From Progne subis subis (lineage: Eukaryota; Chordata; Aves; Passeriformes; Hirundinidae), in NCBI GenBank assembly GCA_022316685.1, contig JAKJHU010001415.1:1-64000 (forward strand): a DNA stretch of 64,000 nucleotides. Reading direction: 5' to 3'. Within the stretch, counting starts at the first letter, position 1. Each line of letters begins with the position of its first letter. The translations under genes were made by a program, and so were the position numbers. This document shows, piece by piece, positions 30,401 to 42,272 of the stretch. The notes under the pieces are model-generated. The model ran no database searches. It saw only the letters and a program-made list of their open reading frames with translations, and was not told where the DNA came from.

Positions 30401-33400
30401 AATCCGTTATCCAAATATACAAGGTACTACAGTGAGTACAGCTTTACTAAAATAGAGGTCACCAGTCCTCTTTCCAATCCTCCTTTATCTTCCAAGCTGT
30501 GGAAGACAACCAGGTTTGTCAGGCAGGATTTGATCCTGGTGCTTCCCTGATGATTTTCCCCATCCCCTTCTTGTCCTTTATGTGCATGGAGGTGGTTTTG
30601 GGGGAATTTCCTCCATAATTGCCCTGGGAGATGAGGTGAGCTTGACTGGCCTGTTGTTTCTTCTAACAGCCTCTTCTCCCTTCTTGGACAATGGGACAGT
30701 TGTCAGAAGTTTAAGATGCAGTAGCATCAAGTGGCTGCCCAAGACCCTCACTCATCGTGAGCAGCATGTCCTTCTCTCTTGCTGCTTTCTAGGATAAAGT
30801 CCTCACTCCTTAAATAAGGTCTTTTTTCTTTGTTTCTGGATTTATGTCTGGTAGCAGTTGGGTGGATGTTTGGTCCTTTCTGGCCTCTGCTTGGAAAATA
30901 TCCAATCCAATTTTAAAACCTGTCAGTTAGCTGATCTTTGATATATTTAATGTACTGCATTAAATTTGTAGTTTTCCTATTTCTTAAACAAAATATTACT
31001 TGGCACTGACTTGCATAACTCAGCGAAATTTATCATCTCAGCACCTTTAACTTTATTAACCTTATGGTGTGTAATGTCATTGCCACAGATCTTGAGTTAG
31101 ATTGACAAGACCATAAAACACTTTTAACTTATATAGTCCTTCTTTAATTGCTTAAAAAACAGTTGTTTTGCTTATTCCATGATTTTCCCCAGGACTGATT
31201 TTAGGTGACAAGTCTCTACCTACTTACTTTTTGCTATGTTAGCATGTTTGCTTTTTTCCAAACCTCTTGAATTTCTGTGCTGTTCAAAAAGTGATTCAGA
31301 ATTGATGTTGACGGTAAAAATTGCTCCTTGCAAACTCCTCTTTGAAGGTGTTGCCCTGAAGCTTATGCAGGCCTGCTGCTTTAGAAAGGTCTAAATCTAG
31401 CAGCTTCATTTAAACATCACCCTTGGCTACTTTTTGAATGAAAGATAAATGTTATCATCATTAATATTAAATTAAATGTGTGACATATCTACCGACTTAT
31501 TTTCCAGATACACGAAGAGAGATTTGACTGCTTCTACCTTTTACAGCATTATTAACAGCTAGTCACTTCTGTTCGCTAATCAACAAGAAAAATTGTTGTG
31601 ACTCATTTTGCTCCCAACGCAGTTTTAAAGAAACACCCTTTTATTACTCATTACCAACGACGGCTGATTTCTTCTGTCTCCTCTTGCCTTCCGTTTCATT
31701 CCTACTTGCACAATGAACCATCGCTTCTGTTCAGAGCCTTACTGATACAGCATGTAGCAGAAGTCATAGAATTTATTTCTGTGCTGATCTCCACACAGTT
31801 ACATTGCAGGGCGATGCATATCCATAGACCGAATCTTTGTTTTTCCTTCAAGGTTTTAATGGCCATCACTTTTTCCACTGTTGAAGCCATTCACTGAGTA
31901 TCTGTGCCTGTTTATTCATGGAGAGCTGTTTTCCCTCTTTCTTGTGACAGTTTTTTTTCCTGTATTTAGATAGCCATCTTTCTTGATTGTGAGTTATGAG
32001 GTGGTTGGTTCTATATTTAAAGCTTTTAATTATCTGACATAGTTCTTATTTGTTCTTTGGTACATAAACGTTTTTGGTTTTGGTGAAATCACTTTTCTTA
32101 GGAGGCCTCAGACTATTACAGATTATTTTCTTTGTACGATGGAAATAATCATGTCCAGATCATTTTTATGAAGGCACTCAAGATTTTTATATGCAACCAA
32201 TCTGTTCTTATTTATTCTGTTCATATCTAATGCTGAATTTATCTTTGTACAGACTTTCAGAATTTTTCAATTTTTTTAAATTTGGAGGAAATTGTTCCTG
32301 CAATTCATGGCTTCATTGAAAAAATTATCACAAATCCACTGTGTGATAGTAGTTGTGAAATTAAATTTACTTGGTGCTCACCATTGCACTATCTCTGATG
32401 ATCTGAGCAGGGTATATGTAATTTCATCAGCCAAGATAACCTGTAAGTATATTTCAGGGAAGCAAAAAATTTGAAAGATTGATGGAATGCTATTCTTCAT
32501 TTTTGTCTTTGTACTCTAAATCAAAAAGTATAGAAACACATGCTTTTGAGTAGTTAATAAGCAAAAAAAAAAAAAAAAAAAAAAAGAAGCTCCAGGCTTC
32601 ATCTTCTGATATGCTAATTCTGGAAACAAAAAAGAGCAGTGAAACTCTCTGTAAATGGAAATCGCAGAACATCTGACAATAATACCCTTGCCAGAACGCT
32701 GAGAACCATTTCTTATCTCAGCAAATCCTTCCAGCCTTGACTATCATATTAGCCAGTTTTATTCTACATGGCTTGTCTTTGATCACCTGCTGCATGTTCC
32801 CATGGGGCAAAGTTATGCCCATTTGCCTGTGAGCAGCTCACAGTGTTTAATGAGTATCTGCACATTCTATCAAGGTTTTAAGGCGCTTCTCCTTGGATAA
32901 ATTGAGCAGTCCTTTCATTAGCTTTATGCGTGCAGACTTGCTGCTCCTCTCAAAGACAATAAGGCATTTGAGGGTTTTTTTTTTGTTTTTTGTTCTTTTG
33001 TTTTTTTATTTTGTGGACTTGCAATTTTTTTTTTTTAATTTTTTTTTTTTTAAAAGATATTTTTGCCAGTGTTGTCATTTCAGCTGGATCTGGAGACTTT
33101 TTCTGGTTTCTGCATTATGATGCAATGCTACCTCAGTCAAGTGCCTTTCCAAAGAGGCAGTAAAAGATTACATTTGTAAGCACTTGTGTGTGACATATTA
33201 AAATAAAAGGTATCTTATTGACTGTGACATCTGACAAGTTTTTCATTGAGCATATCCCAAAATAGACTAGTAGTATTTCTTGCCACTGTCTGCCTTAAAG
33301 TGGTTTTTCATCAATCCCTTACAGGCGAGTGCTTAGAAAATGCTTAATTAATGCAAGTCCTTCAATTATTATTTTTTAATATAAATTAAATGTCACTTTT

Positions 33401-35500
33401 ATCTTGCCTTTTCCGAAAGTTAATAGTGTCAATGGTATATAGGTGCAAAATTGACCTAAAGAACTGCAGTGTAAGGATATAATGGGTAAATCTCTTGTCC
33501 ATTGCATTTTATGTTGGATAATATTTCACTTTCTTTTTTTATGCTTATTTTAGACCTTCTCAATTTAATCTTAAGTTCCTCAGTACCTATAAGATGTTCC
33601 AAATACAGTTAAAGCTGTTTCCTCAAAAAATAATTTGTTACCGTGGAACATAACTTCAAGTATCCTTAATGTTAAGGACCTTCACTTAACTTTGGTGTCT
33701 CTGTGATAATTAGGAAGAAAGGGGAGAAATATGACCACTGAGAAATATTTCTCAAGGCTGAAAGTGACACAATGGAGTTTCACAGGCCCTGGTGAGCCAG
33801 CTGGTTCCTGGGAATAGCAGGAGATATTTTGTGCCCAAATTTAGATAGCAAAATGCATCAGCGGTACAAGCACCATTTAGAAATCAGGCCAGCCAGAAAT
33901 GGGAAGTCTTTGAAAAATTAACTATTTCTTTTTTATTTCCTTTGTCAGGGAAGTTTAATTTCGTGCATAGATTTTTAAGCTACATTTTGTTATTATGGAG
34001 TGCTTCAAAAACAAATAATCTTTGAAGGTAAATGTTGTAGTTCTTTAAAAGAGTTTTGGAATAAGCCTTTGGACTGTTCAAAGTTTTCAATTAAAATTAA
34101 AACGTGGACAGTTCTTTTTGATGCTGGCAGGCTGGTGGGGACAGAGACCTCCTCTTTGCTCTGCCAATCTGGATTGTGTTGGAAACTCATTTGCATGTCA
34201 ATTCTGTGTATACAGAGTACAGAGCTTCTGTTTGAAAGAATATTCCCCAACTTTAGTGAAGCATTAAGGGTAAAAATGCTGGTTTTACGGCAGATAAGAT
34301 GGAGTTTGCATTTCCTCCCTGTGCATTTTTTAGCCTTGTGAATCGGCACATGGTACTGATTCTTTCTTAATAATCATGGAAGGAAAATGGGAAAGTGTGC
34401 CATGACTTTAATTATTAGAGGGCATGGGAAAAAAAACCTACTCGAGTTTTTTTGGTGGGTTTTTTTCAATATTCCAGTGGACTTGCAAGCTTGCTGTACA
34501 TGTCTGCTGGAGGAGGATGTTCTCTAGTTATGGCAGCTGCTACCTCATGGTTTCATAGCTCACTCGGTGCCTCACTAACAGAGCAAAGCTTCAGAAACCA
34601 AAAACACGTGGCAGATGATTTCCCAGCATGGAGGGACTCACAGGCTGCTTCCTCTCTTTTGCTCCCTCCTCAAAGGAAAAAGAAAGGGAAAGATGAATTC
34701 CTAAGTAAGCAGGAGGAAGATGGCGTAAACTTCTAGGAGATCAGTGATTATAGTTTTTGGTTTCTGCAAGTAGAAGTTTGCAATAATACAACTCAAGGCT
34801 TCATAGGTAATGATAGCTAAGGAGGAATTATTTAACTCATGTAATAGATACCTTAGTTTTGAATTGAAGATACTTTTTCTATGAGAGTTGGAGTTATAAG
34901 TAGCTCTGTTGGTCTGCAGGAAGTGAGAAAGGGGGGAAAGTTTGGGCAGTAGCACTCTGGAGCAAGGGACAGACTGGCAGATGTGTCTCACTGCAAATGT
35001 GAGAAACTCAATGATGAGAAGAAAGTAATTTATTGGTTTTGCAGCTGAGTTGTAGGTTGTAAATATGCCGGTAGGCAAAGGCGGTGTGTGCATGGAGCAC
35101 CAATAAGAAGCCAAACATTTATTGTCAAAGATTGCAGTGTTTAACCCACAGGGAAATCTGACGGCCAGGACTTCACTGGGCTGTGACTGAAGGGCTGCAG
35201 TGCTGTGAATCCACTGACATATTTCTGCACTATTCAGCTCATTTCAGTGCTGGACCCCTTGTGCTTTTCTCAGATTTTATTAACTTGTGTAGGTGAATTC
35301 ACTGTCATCTAGCTAGTTGCCTGTTGGAATGTGCCCAAAGCATAGTAAGTATTAGTTGGAGCTGGCTACAGAAAAACTAATCAAACAAAACTCTTCCACT
35401 CAAACTCAAAACTTTATTACTGCTTGGGATACAGAAAGGAAAAGGAGTTAGTTCAGTAATTGGAGGACAGAGCTCATAATTCAGAAAATCCAGTTGTCAA
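24456..35500. other. About 11 kb of non-coding AT-rich host DNA
   Basis: No ORF longer than about 115 codons and none with recognisable domains; longer ones are artefacts of low complexity. A/C-rich simple sequence lies at 28340-28505 and a poly(A) run at about 32562-32585. No tRNA or other RNA gene was seen. Confidence 0.55.
28340..28505. repeat. A/C-rich simple sequence
   Basis: aaacaaaa-type repeats, a C run, a ~27-nt A run at about 28421-28447, then (aac)n. Confidence 0.85.
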
Positions 35501-36024
35501 ATAACAGTCCTTTACTAGTAAATATAACAGGACAGACAAACAACAACAGCACTTATAATAACAGTAAAACAGAACCAAGAACCCTGAGGGCAAACGGTGG
35601 CAAAGTCCGTCGCTGATGGCTGCAAGCTGGAAGCGATGGATTTGTCCTCAGCAGGCAGGCAGGGGGTGCCCCGGCAGGCAAAGTGGGCAGTGCCGAAGAA
35701 CTCGCAGCGGCTGGACCCCGGGCTGACCCAAAATCCAGCAGGGTAACGAAGAAACTCCGAATTCCTGGGCGCTCTAACAGATGATAGAATTCCCAGGACC
35801 AAACTCCTCCGTTAGCTGTGGACTCCAGGCAGCCACCCGTAGTCCGACCGTCCTCCCCGGGAAAGCTGAGAGAAGTGAGGCCACCCCCCAGCTCTCTCCG
35901 GAGCCTCCTCCCTTCCCCAAAACCAAGTGATCAACTTCTTTTGTCAGGTTAAGCACCGCTTAAACTGCCCCTACTTAAACGGGGCGGGGGGGAAAAATTC
36001 TACAGGAGAACTTAACCCTCAACA
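35501..36024 (-). repeat. ERV-L copy B 3' LTR, partial
   Basis: 524 bp matching the proviral 5' three-quarters of the copy A LTR, ending aaccctcaaca next to the polypurine tract. It has more substitutions against the copy A LTRs than those have between themselves. Confidence 0.93.
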
Positions 36025-36051
36025 TTATCCACCCCGAATTTTTCCCACCCT
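36025..36051 (-). other. Polypurine tract of copy B
   Basis: Purine-rich AGGGTGGGAAAAATTCGGGG just before the LTR, one A shorter than in copy A. Confidence 0.7.
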
Positions 36052-36132
36052 AACATATTATATTGAATTTAAACCTTTAAATAATATACATATATATACA
36101 CGTGGATATAAATACAGACACAGTCACAGTAT

Positions 36133-38811
36133 TCACCGAAAAACAAGGTCCCCTTGAGGTATGCAGCGGGTCTCTCCATCCTTTTGCATCACCCACCATG
36201 TGCAGCCAGGTCCCTGAGCAAAAACCACCCCACGAGCGGGATTGTCTTTGCTGGAGGCAGAATTAATCCAGACAGTTTTTCCCAGCATTCCTCTCATGTG
36301 TACCACTGGAACCTTATCTCCATCTCTTGTTCTCAGGGGCTCAGACTGGGCAGGGCCTGCTCGGTTGGTGGAACCTCGATTGTTCACTAACCAGGTGCCC
36401 TTTGCTAAATTAATCTCCCAGTTCTTGAAAGTCCCCCCACCCAGTGCCTTCAAAGTGGTTTTAAGCAGGCCATTGCACCGTTCAACTTTCCCGGCTGCTG
36501 GCGCATGATAAGGAATATGGTACACCCACTCAATGCCATGTTCTCTAGCCCAGGTGTTAATAAGGCTGTTCTTGAAATGAGTCCCATTGTCTGACTCAAT
36601 CCTCTCAGGGGTACCATGTCTCCACAGGATTTGCTTTTCAAGGCCCAGGATGGTGTTCCGGGCAGTAGCGTGAGGCACAGGGTAGGTCTCCAACCATCCA
36701 GTGGTGGCTTCAACCATGGTCAGCACATAGCGCTTGCCTTGGCGGGTTTGGGGAAGGGTGATGTAGTCAATCTGCCAGGCTTCCCCGTACTTATATTTGG
36801 ACCATCGTCCGCCATACCATAGGGGCTTCACCCGCTTGGCCTCTTTGATGGTAGCACACGTCTCACAGTCATGGATAACCTGAGAAATACTGTCCATGGT
36901 TAGATCCACCCCTCGGTCTCGTGCCCACTTATAGGTGGCATCTCTGCCCTGATGGCCTGAGGCATCATGGGCCCATCGAGCTAGGAACAACTCTCCCTTG
37001 TGTTCCCAATCTAAGTCTATCTTTGACACCTCTATCTTTGCAGCTTGATCTACCTGCTCGTTGTTTCGGTGCTCCTCATTAGCCCGACTCTTGGGGACAT
37101 GGGCATCTACATGACGGACTTTGACAGGTAGCTTCTCTACCCTAGTGGCAATGTCCTTCCACTCATCTGCAGCCCAGATTGGCTTTCCTCTACGCTGCCA
37201 ATTGGCCTTTTTCCACCTGTCCAGCCAACCCCATAGAGCATTGGCTACCATCCACGAATCAGTGTAAAGGTAGAGCTTTGGCCACTTCTCTCTTTCAGCA
37301 ATGTCCAGGGCCAGTTGAACAGCTTTGAGTTCAGCAAGTTGGCTTGACCCACCTTCTCCTTCAGTGGCTTCTGCAACTTGTCGTGTGGGGCTCCATACAG
37401 CTGCTTTCCACTTCCGGTTCATCCCTACGATGCGGGAGGATCCATCAGTGAAAAGAGCATAGCGTGTTTCTTCTGCTGGTAGTTGGTTGTATGGTGGACC
37501 CTCTTCTGCACGTGTCACTTGTTCCTGCTCCTCTTCATCTGTGAGACCAAAGTTCTCACCTTCTGGCCAGTTTGTAATTATCTCCAAAATCCCAGGGCGA
37601 TTTGGGTTTCCAATGCGGGCACGCTGAGTGATGAGGGCGATCCATTTGCTCCACGTGGCGTCGGTGGCATGATGGGTGGAGGGAACCTTTCCTTTAAACA
37701 TCCACCCCAGCACTGGTAGTCGAGGTGCCAGCAGGAGTTGTGCTTCTGTGCCAATCACCTCTGAGGCAGCTTGAACTCCTTCATAGGCGGCCAAGATTTC
37801 CTTCTCTGTTGGAGTGTAGTTGGCTTCGGACCCTCTGTAGCTTCGGCTCCAGAATCCCAGTGGTCGGCCCTGAGTCTCCCCAGGCACCTTCTGCCAAAGG
37901 CTCCAGGACAGGCCATTGTTCCCGGCTGCTGAGTAGAGCACGTTCTTCACATCTGGTCCTGTCCTGACTGGGCCAAGGGCTACTGCATGAGCGATCTCCT
38001 GTTTGATCTGGGCAAAGGCTTGTTGCTGTTCAGGGCCCCAGTGGAAATCGTTCTTCTTGCGGGTGACCAGGTAGAGAGGGCTCACAATCTGGCTGTACTC
38101 AGGAATGTGCATCCTCCAGAAACCTATGGCGCCTAGGAAAGCTTGTGTTTCCTTCTTGCTGGTCGGTGGAGACATTGCGGTGATCTTATTGATGACCTCA
38201 GTGGGAATCTGCCGCCGTCCATCTTGCCACTTTACTCCCAGGAACTGGATCTCTCGGGCAGGTCCCTTGACCTTGCTCTGCTTGATGGCAAAACCAGCTT
38301 TCAGGAGAATTTGGATGATCTTCTCTCCTTTCTCAAACACTTCCATTGCCGTGTTCCCCCACACAATGATGTCATCGATATACTGTAGGTGCTCCGGAGC
38401 CTCACCCTTTTCCAGTGCAGCCTGGATCAGTCCATGGCAGATGGTGGGGCTGTGTTTCCACCCCTGGGGCAGTCGGTTCCAGGTGTACTGCACGCCCCTC
38501 CAGGTGAAAGCAAACTGAGGCCTGCATTCTGCAGCCAGAGGAATGGAGAAAGATGCGTTAGCAATGTCAATGGTGGCGTACCATTTTGCTGCCTTGGACT
38601 CCAGCTCGTACTGGAGTTCCAGCATGTCCGGCACAGCAGCACTCAGTGGTGGAGTCACTTCGTTCAAGGCACGGTAGTCCACAGTCAATCTCCATTCTCC
38701 GTCAGACTTGCGCACAGGCCAGATGGGGCTGTTGAAGGGTGAGTGGGTTTTGCTGACCACCCCTTGGCTCTCCAGCTCACGGATCATCTTGTGGATGGGG
38801 ATCACGGCATC
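36133..38811 (-). CDS. pol: ERV-L copy B RT-RNase H-integrase, uninterrupted frame
   Basis: About 892 codons are open after the in-frame TGA; residue numbers below count from the GTG at 38805. RT: first Asp D80 (ATIDIANA), LPQG 112-115, YIDD 142-145. RNase H: D454 (LFTDGSS), E492 (AELKAVQ), D516 (LYTDSW), and a D586 candidate (EQVDQAAK). Integrase: H613 and H618 (HDASGH), C647 and C650 (CETC), then D680 (WQIDY), D739 (ESDNGTHF) and E775 (GKVERCN), a D-D-35-E set. All catalytic residues are present. The protein has no start codon of its own and would depend on readthrough of two stops from gag, but most of gag, the PBS and the 5' LTR are missing. It ends at a TGA about 110 nt from the LTR with no env or dUTPase. 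Confidence 0.93.
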   Translation of the reverse strand, partial: DAVIPIHKMIRELESQGVVSKTHSPFNSPIWPVRKSDGEWRLTVDYRALNEVTPPLSAAVPDMLELQYELESKAAKWYATIDIANASFSIPLAAECRPQFAFTWRGVQYTWNRLPQGWKHSPTICHGLIQAALEKGEAPEHLQYIDDIIVWGNTAMEVFEKGEKIIQILLKAGFAIKQSKVKGPAREIQFLGVKWQDGRRQIPTEVINKITAMSPPTSKKETQAFLGAIGFWRMHIPEYSQIVSPLYLVTRKKNDFHWGPEQQQAFAQIKQEIAHAVALGPVRTGPDVKNVLYSAAGNNGLSWSLWQKVPGETQGRPLGFWSRSYRGSEANYTPTEKEILAAYEGVQAASEVIGTEAQLLLAPRLPVLGWMFKGKVPSTHHATDATWSKWIALITQRARIGNPNRPGILEIITNWPEGENFGLTDEEEQEQVTRAEEGPPYNQLPAEETRYALFTDGSSRIVGMNRKWKAAVWSPTRQVAEATEGEGGSSQLAELKAVQLALDIAEREKWPKLYLYTDSWMVANALWGWLDRWKKANWQRRGKPIWAADEWKDIATRVEKLPVKVRHVDAHVPKSRANEEHRNNEQVDQAAKIEVSKIDLDWEHKGELFLARWAHDASGHQGRDATYKWARDRGVDLTMDSISQVIHDCETCATIKEAKRVKPLWYGGRWSKYKYGEAWQIDYITLPQTRQGKRYVLTMVEATTGWLETYPVPHATARNTILGLEKQILWRHGTPERIESDNGTHFKNSLINTWAREHGIEWVYHIPYHAPAAGKVERCNGLLKTTLKALGGGTFKNWEINLAKGTWLVNNRGSTNRAGPAQSEPLRTRDGDKVPVVHMRGMLGKTVWINSASSKDNPARGVVFAQGPGCTWWVMQKDGETRCIPQGDLVFR

Positions 38812-38814
38812 TCA
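38812..38814 (-). promoter_or_regulatory. In-frame UGA between protease and RT (copy B)
   Basis: Same codon and identical flanks as 20562-20564 in copy A. Confidence 0.75.
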
Positions 38815-39316
38815 ATTTGTCCGGTACTGTCGGCGGTGCACCGTCGAGGTGGCAACTGGAACTCGTTGCTCTTCTACCTTTAGGAGTCCTACTGCAGATG
38901 GGTTCTCTGACAGTCCAGGCAAGCCATTCAATTTCTTAATGCCCTCTGCCTCCACAGCTGCTATTCCAAAAGCCCACCTGAGTCCTTTAGAGTCTTTGTA
39001 ATAGCCATTCCGGAGGAAGTCTATGCCCAAAATACACGGGGCCCCTGAGCCAGTCACAATTGGATGTTTCTGCCACACCTTCCCGGTCAGGCTTACCTCA
39101 GCTTCTAACAGAGTCAGTTCCTGTGATCCCCCCGTCACCCCGGCAATGGAAATAGGTTCTGTCCCCCACATATTCCGATGGTATCAGTGTACACTGCGAA
39201 CCAGTATCAACTAAAGCTTCGTATTTCTGTGGCTCTGATGTGCCAGGCCATCGAATCCACACCGTCCAATAGATCCGGTTTTCCCGTGCCTCTCCCTGGC
39301 TAGAGGCAGGGCCCCT
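38815..39316 (-). pseudogene. pro: ERV-L copy B protease, frameshifted
   Basis: It corresponds to the copy A protease, but a run of five C (39163-39167) replaces four C in copy A (20913-20916), shifting the frame between the active-site region and the rest. The C-terminal part (39171-38815) remains open and in frame with the downstream RT after the UGA. A homopolymer length error in assembly is an alternative to a true mutation. Confidence 0.85.
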
Positions 39317-39529
39317 CTAGCACTGGTCATTATTCCCTTCCTGGGCATACATGGTAGAGGTTCCTTCACAGGGATCTGGCATATCCTCACTTCTATAATA
39401 CCTGGCAGCTTGGTCATGTGAGGTTGAGGCTACCTTCATCTTAGTGGAGCCCCCTCGGTTAGTGTTTCTCTCTTTGAGCTCACGCACCCGTGCTGCCAGG
39501 GCAGAAGTGGGTTTCCCATGCCACCTTCC
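39317..39529 (-). pseudogene. gag: ERV-L copy B gag, C-terminal remnant
   Basis: The last ~70 codons of gag (Arg-rich tail, ending in NNDQC and UAG as in copy A) remain. Homology to copy A stops at 39529. The UAG at 39317-39319 is conserved. Confidence 0.85.
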
Positions 39530-42272
39530 TTGCTCTGATGAACGAAGTAATTTAGGCTGAAGATTTAGTAAAAACCTGCAAAGTTTGAGAGTTTTTACTT
39601 TACAGATTGCCCAGCATCAGCTTTATTCCTGCTGTGTGGCGCTGTACTTCACATGCAGCCATTCAGCAGTCTGTTTGAGATTTAAACCTATCTGGGGTCC
39701 TAATAAAATATGAAGGAAAGGTGCATCTTAAGATCCAGCATGTCTGGGAACTGGAATTTTTTATGCTGAAGTCTGGCTTTTTTTTTCTCTATAGGTAAAT
39801 CTGTAAGTTTTTCTCTATAGGTAAATCTCTCTGGAAGTTCATCCTGAAGCTGAGCAAAGTTGTTGTGAGTAACAGCTGTTGCTATGAAAGAGTTCTGGTG
39901 TTTTACTTGAAGGTTGTCCCAGACTAAATCAGAATGTTTTTGAAGATTTCTTACGCCACCTGTGTGGCCAGGCTTTTCCACCTTTATTCCAGCCCACATA
40001 GAAATGCCGATTGAGCCTCATGAAGGAATTTCAGAGGTGGGTTGCTTTGGTTTAGCAGTGTGGAGTTTGTCTTTTGGCTTATAATGCTGAGGTGCAGGGT
40101 GGTACCAAAGAATAGACTGTCTGTAAAGAAATTTCTGAGGCTGGGGATTTGTAGGAGGAGAGCTTTGGTGTGTTTTTTGTCAAAATCTTAAGTAAGTCAC
40201 CTGTAAAAGCAATTTCTTTATAATTGCTGCAGTCACAATTCAATGAAGATATTGCTAAAACCCTCATGCAAATGATGTGTGTGTTGCATAGACCAAAAAA
40301 CTTGCTTTTTTTAATGTGAAATATTTTTCTGAGCTCTAGTTCTTCAAGATGACTAATATCTCTTTCAAAAACTCTTTCAAATCACACCAGACTCTGATTC
40401 TTCTAAAGCTCCCTCCTATTGACTTGATTTTCTACTGTTATATGAATGACTTCAAAATTGCACTCAAAAGAAAAAAACAAACAAACAAACAAACAAAAAA
40501 AAACCCCCACCAAAACAAAACCAAAACAAAAACTCAGGCATTTTATTAAAAATCTTTCTTATTAATTTGTGATGAAGTGGCTGGTACAGGAAAAGCAAAG
40601 GCTGATTTTTGGTCCATTCAGGCTGCCAGATATTAAGAAGGGAGCGAGATTCATGAATGAGTGACGGTTATGGTCTGGATATATAGCACAGTTCTCAGTC
40701 TTGCATCTGTGCAGAAAAGTTAGAAAGATCAGAGTGATATTGTTGACTAATAATGAAGAAGTTATCTGGTGCATGATCTCTGTTTGGAACACAGATAAAA
40801 GACCAGCTGTTATCTGTATAATGCACACATCATTGAATTGGTAAGTGAAGCAAAGTTTGCATTTAAAATCATTTGGATCTGTGCTTCCAAGTCTATTTTA
40901 AATCCAGAAAGGTACCATATGAAATATTAATGAATGCATGTATTCTTCCAACATATTAATTACAGCCATTTCTCTGTGTTAGAGTGTTTTGCTTATTTAA
41001 ATTGCTCTGTTGTGATGTTATATATGTAGTAGATGGTGCCCTATACACCATAAAGAAATCAGATGATGAAGAAAGGAGGGATTTGTCACCTGTTCATTGG
41101 AGAAACATCACAGGTCTAAGTTCAGACAGGAATGTAAAGTGAACTTCTCATGATTAGTAAGGTCCGGCTGGTGTTACTTGACACTGGGCTCACATACTAT
41201 AAGGGTAAAAATGTTGGAATTTGGAAAGGTTCTTTCTACCTGCAGGAAAGCATGACAAACAAAGATTACAGCATACCACATATTTAATTGCATTTACCAT
41301 GACATCTAGCAGATGCTGGAGAAAACAGGATCAATAGTTTTGTGTCCTGAGGGAAGGTCAGCTCACACCAGATGTGCCAGTTTTCTTCCCCTTCTTATAT
41401 AATAAAAAAAAATGTGCAGTGAATTGATTTAAATCTTACTTGAGTCTCCCGAGAGAAGTATGTATGCAATAGCATTTCAGCTTTACTGACAATATAGGTA
41501 CCATTCATTTACCCAAACTCATTCCACCATGCTTATGAGGTAATCTTATTCTGAAAGAACAAGGCATTAGGAGGAAAGTTTGTATAGGGAAGCATAATGC
41601 TTCTGAGTGGGGTATACAGAGACTTTTGCTGGTAATCACTGGGGAGTCTAAAGTAGGAAATAATGCAATTTTGCCAGTTATATTTTTACATTATTTACTT
41701 AATCAAAAATGCAAAGCTTGAGTTAAGCTTGGATACAAGCTTAGACGCATGAATGAAAATCACCTTTATAGGAGAATATAAAGGGTGGCATGATGTGCTG
41801 TGTGAAATGTCATTACTGTAGCACTAGGAAGAAAAATGTATACTTTAGAGGGAGAATCAAAGTTGATGGATTTTGACATCTGCCTATCTTTTGATCTCAA
41901 ATAAACCATCTACTCAATTTTGAGTTTGTTTAATCCTTACTTTATAGGCATGTTTTCTGCTAAATAGCTCAAGCTCTATCTTAAAAATGGCAATGGCTTA
42001 AGAAAAGAGATAATTAATGTGTTTACCTTCCAAATTTCAGATTGCTGAAAATGGAGAAAGTTACTATATCTCTGCTCACGTGAAAGTTAAATCTGCTGGA
42101 TGCTGTCAAACATTTAAATTGATAAAAGAATAATTTTACAGATGGGCCATCATTTTTTGGATACCACCTGAGAACTCACTGTTATGCAGAGGTCAGCTGT
42201 ATGTATAGAAATGTGTAGTCACTTGGTGCTTTGGAAGAGATTTCCTGGAGAAACTGTTTATTAACTCTGTGG
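39530..42272. other. Non-coding host DNA
   Basis: No recognisable gene. A 20-bp motif ttttctctataggtaaatct is duplicated near 39783-39830. A/C-rich simple sequence lies at about 40470-40540. A 99-codon open frame on the minus strand (39700-39999) has no known domain and is not called. Confidence 0.5.

Larger units (their letters stand above)
35501..39529 (-). mobile_element. ERV-L-like provirus copy B, truncated at both ends
   Basis: The same family as copy A and very similar throughout. It starts inside the LTR (first shared base near aataacagtcc at 35501), so the LTR lacks about 170 bp at its proviral 3' end. It stops at 39529 inside the gag C-terminal region, where similarity to copy A ends abruptly (ccaccttcc then unrelated sequence). 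PBS, 5' LTR and most of gag are absent. No matching short duplication flanks it, so the ends likely arose by deletion or recombination, not by integration. Its RT-RNase H-integrase frame is intact. Confidence 0.93.

Noticed and set aside
39700..39999. 99-codon minus-strand ORF beside copy B
   Set aside because: No recognisable domain, no relation to gag or pol, not repeated elsewhere in the window.
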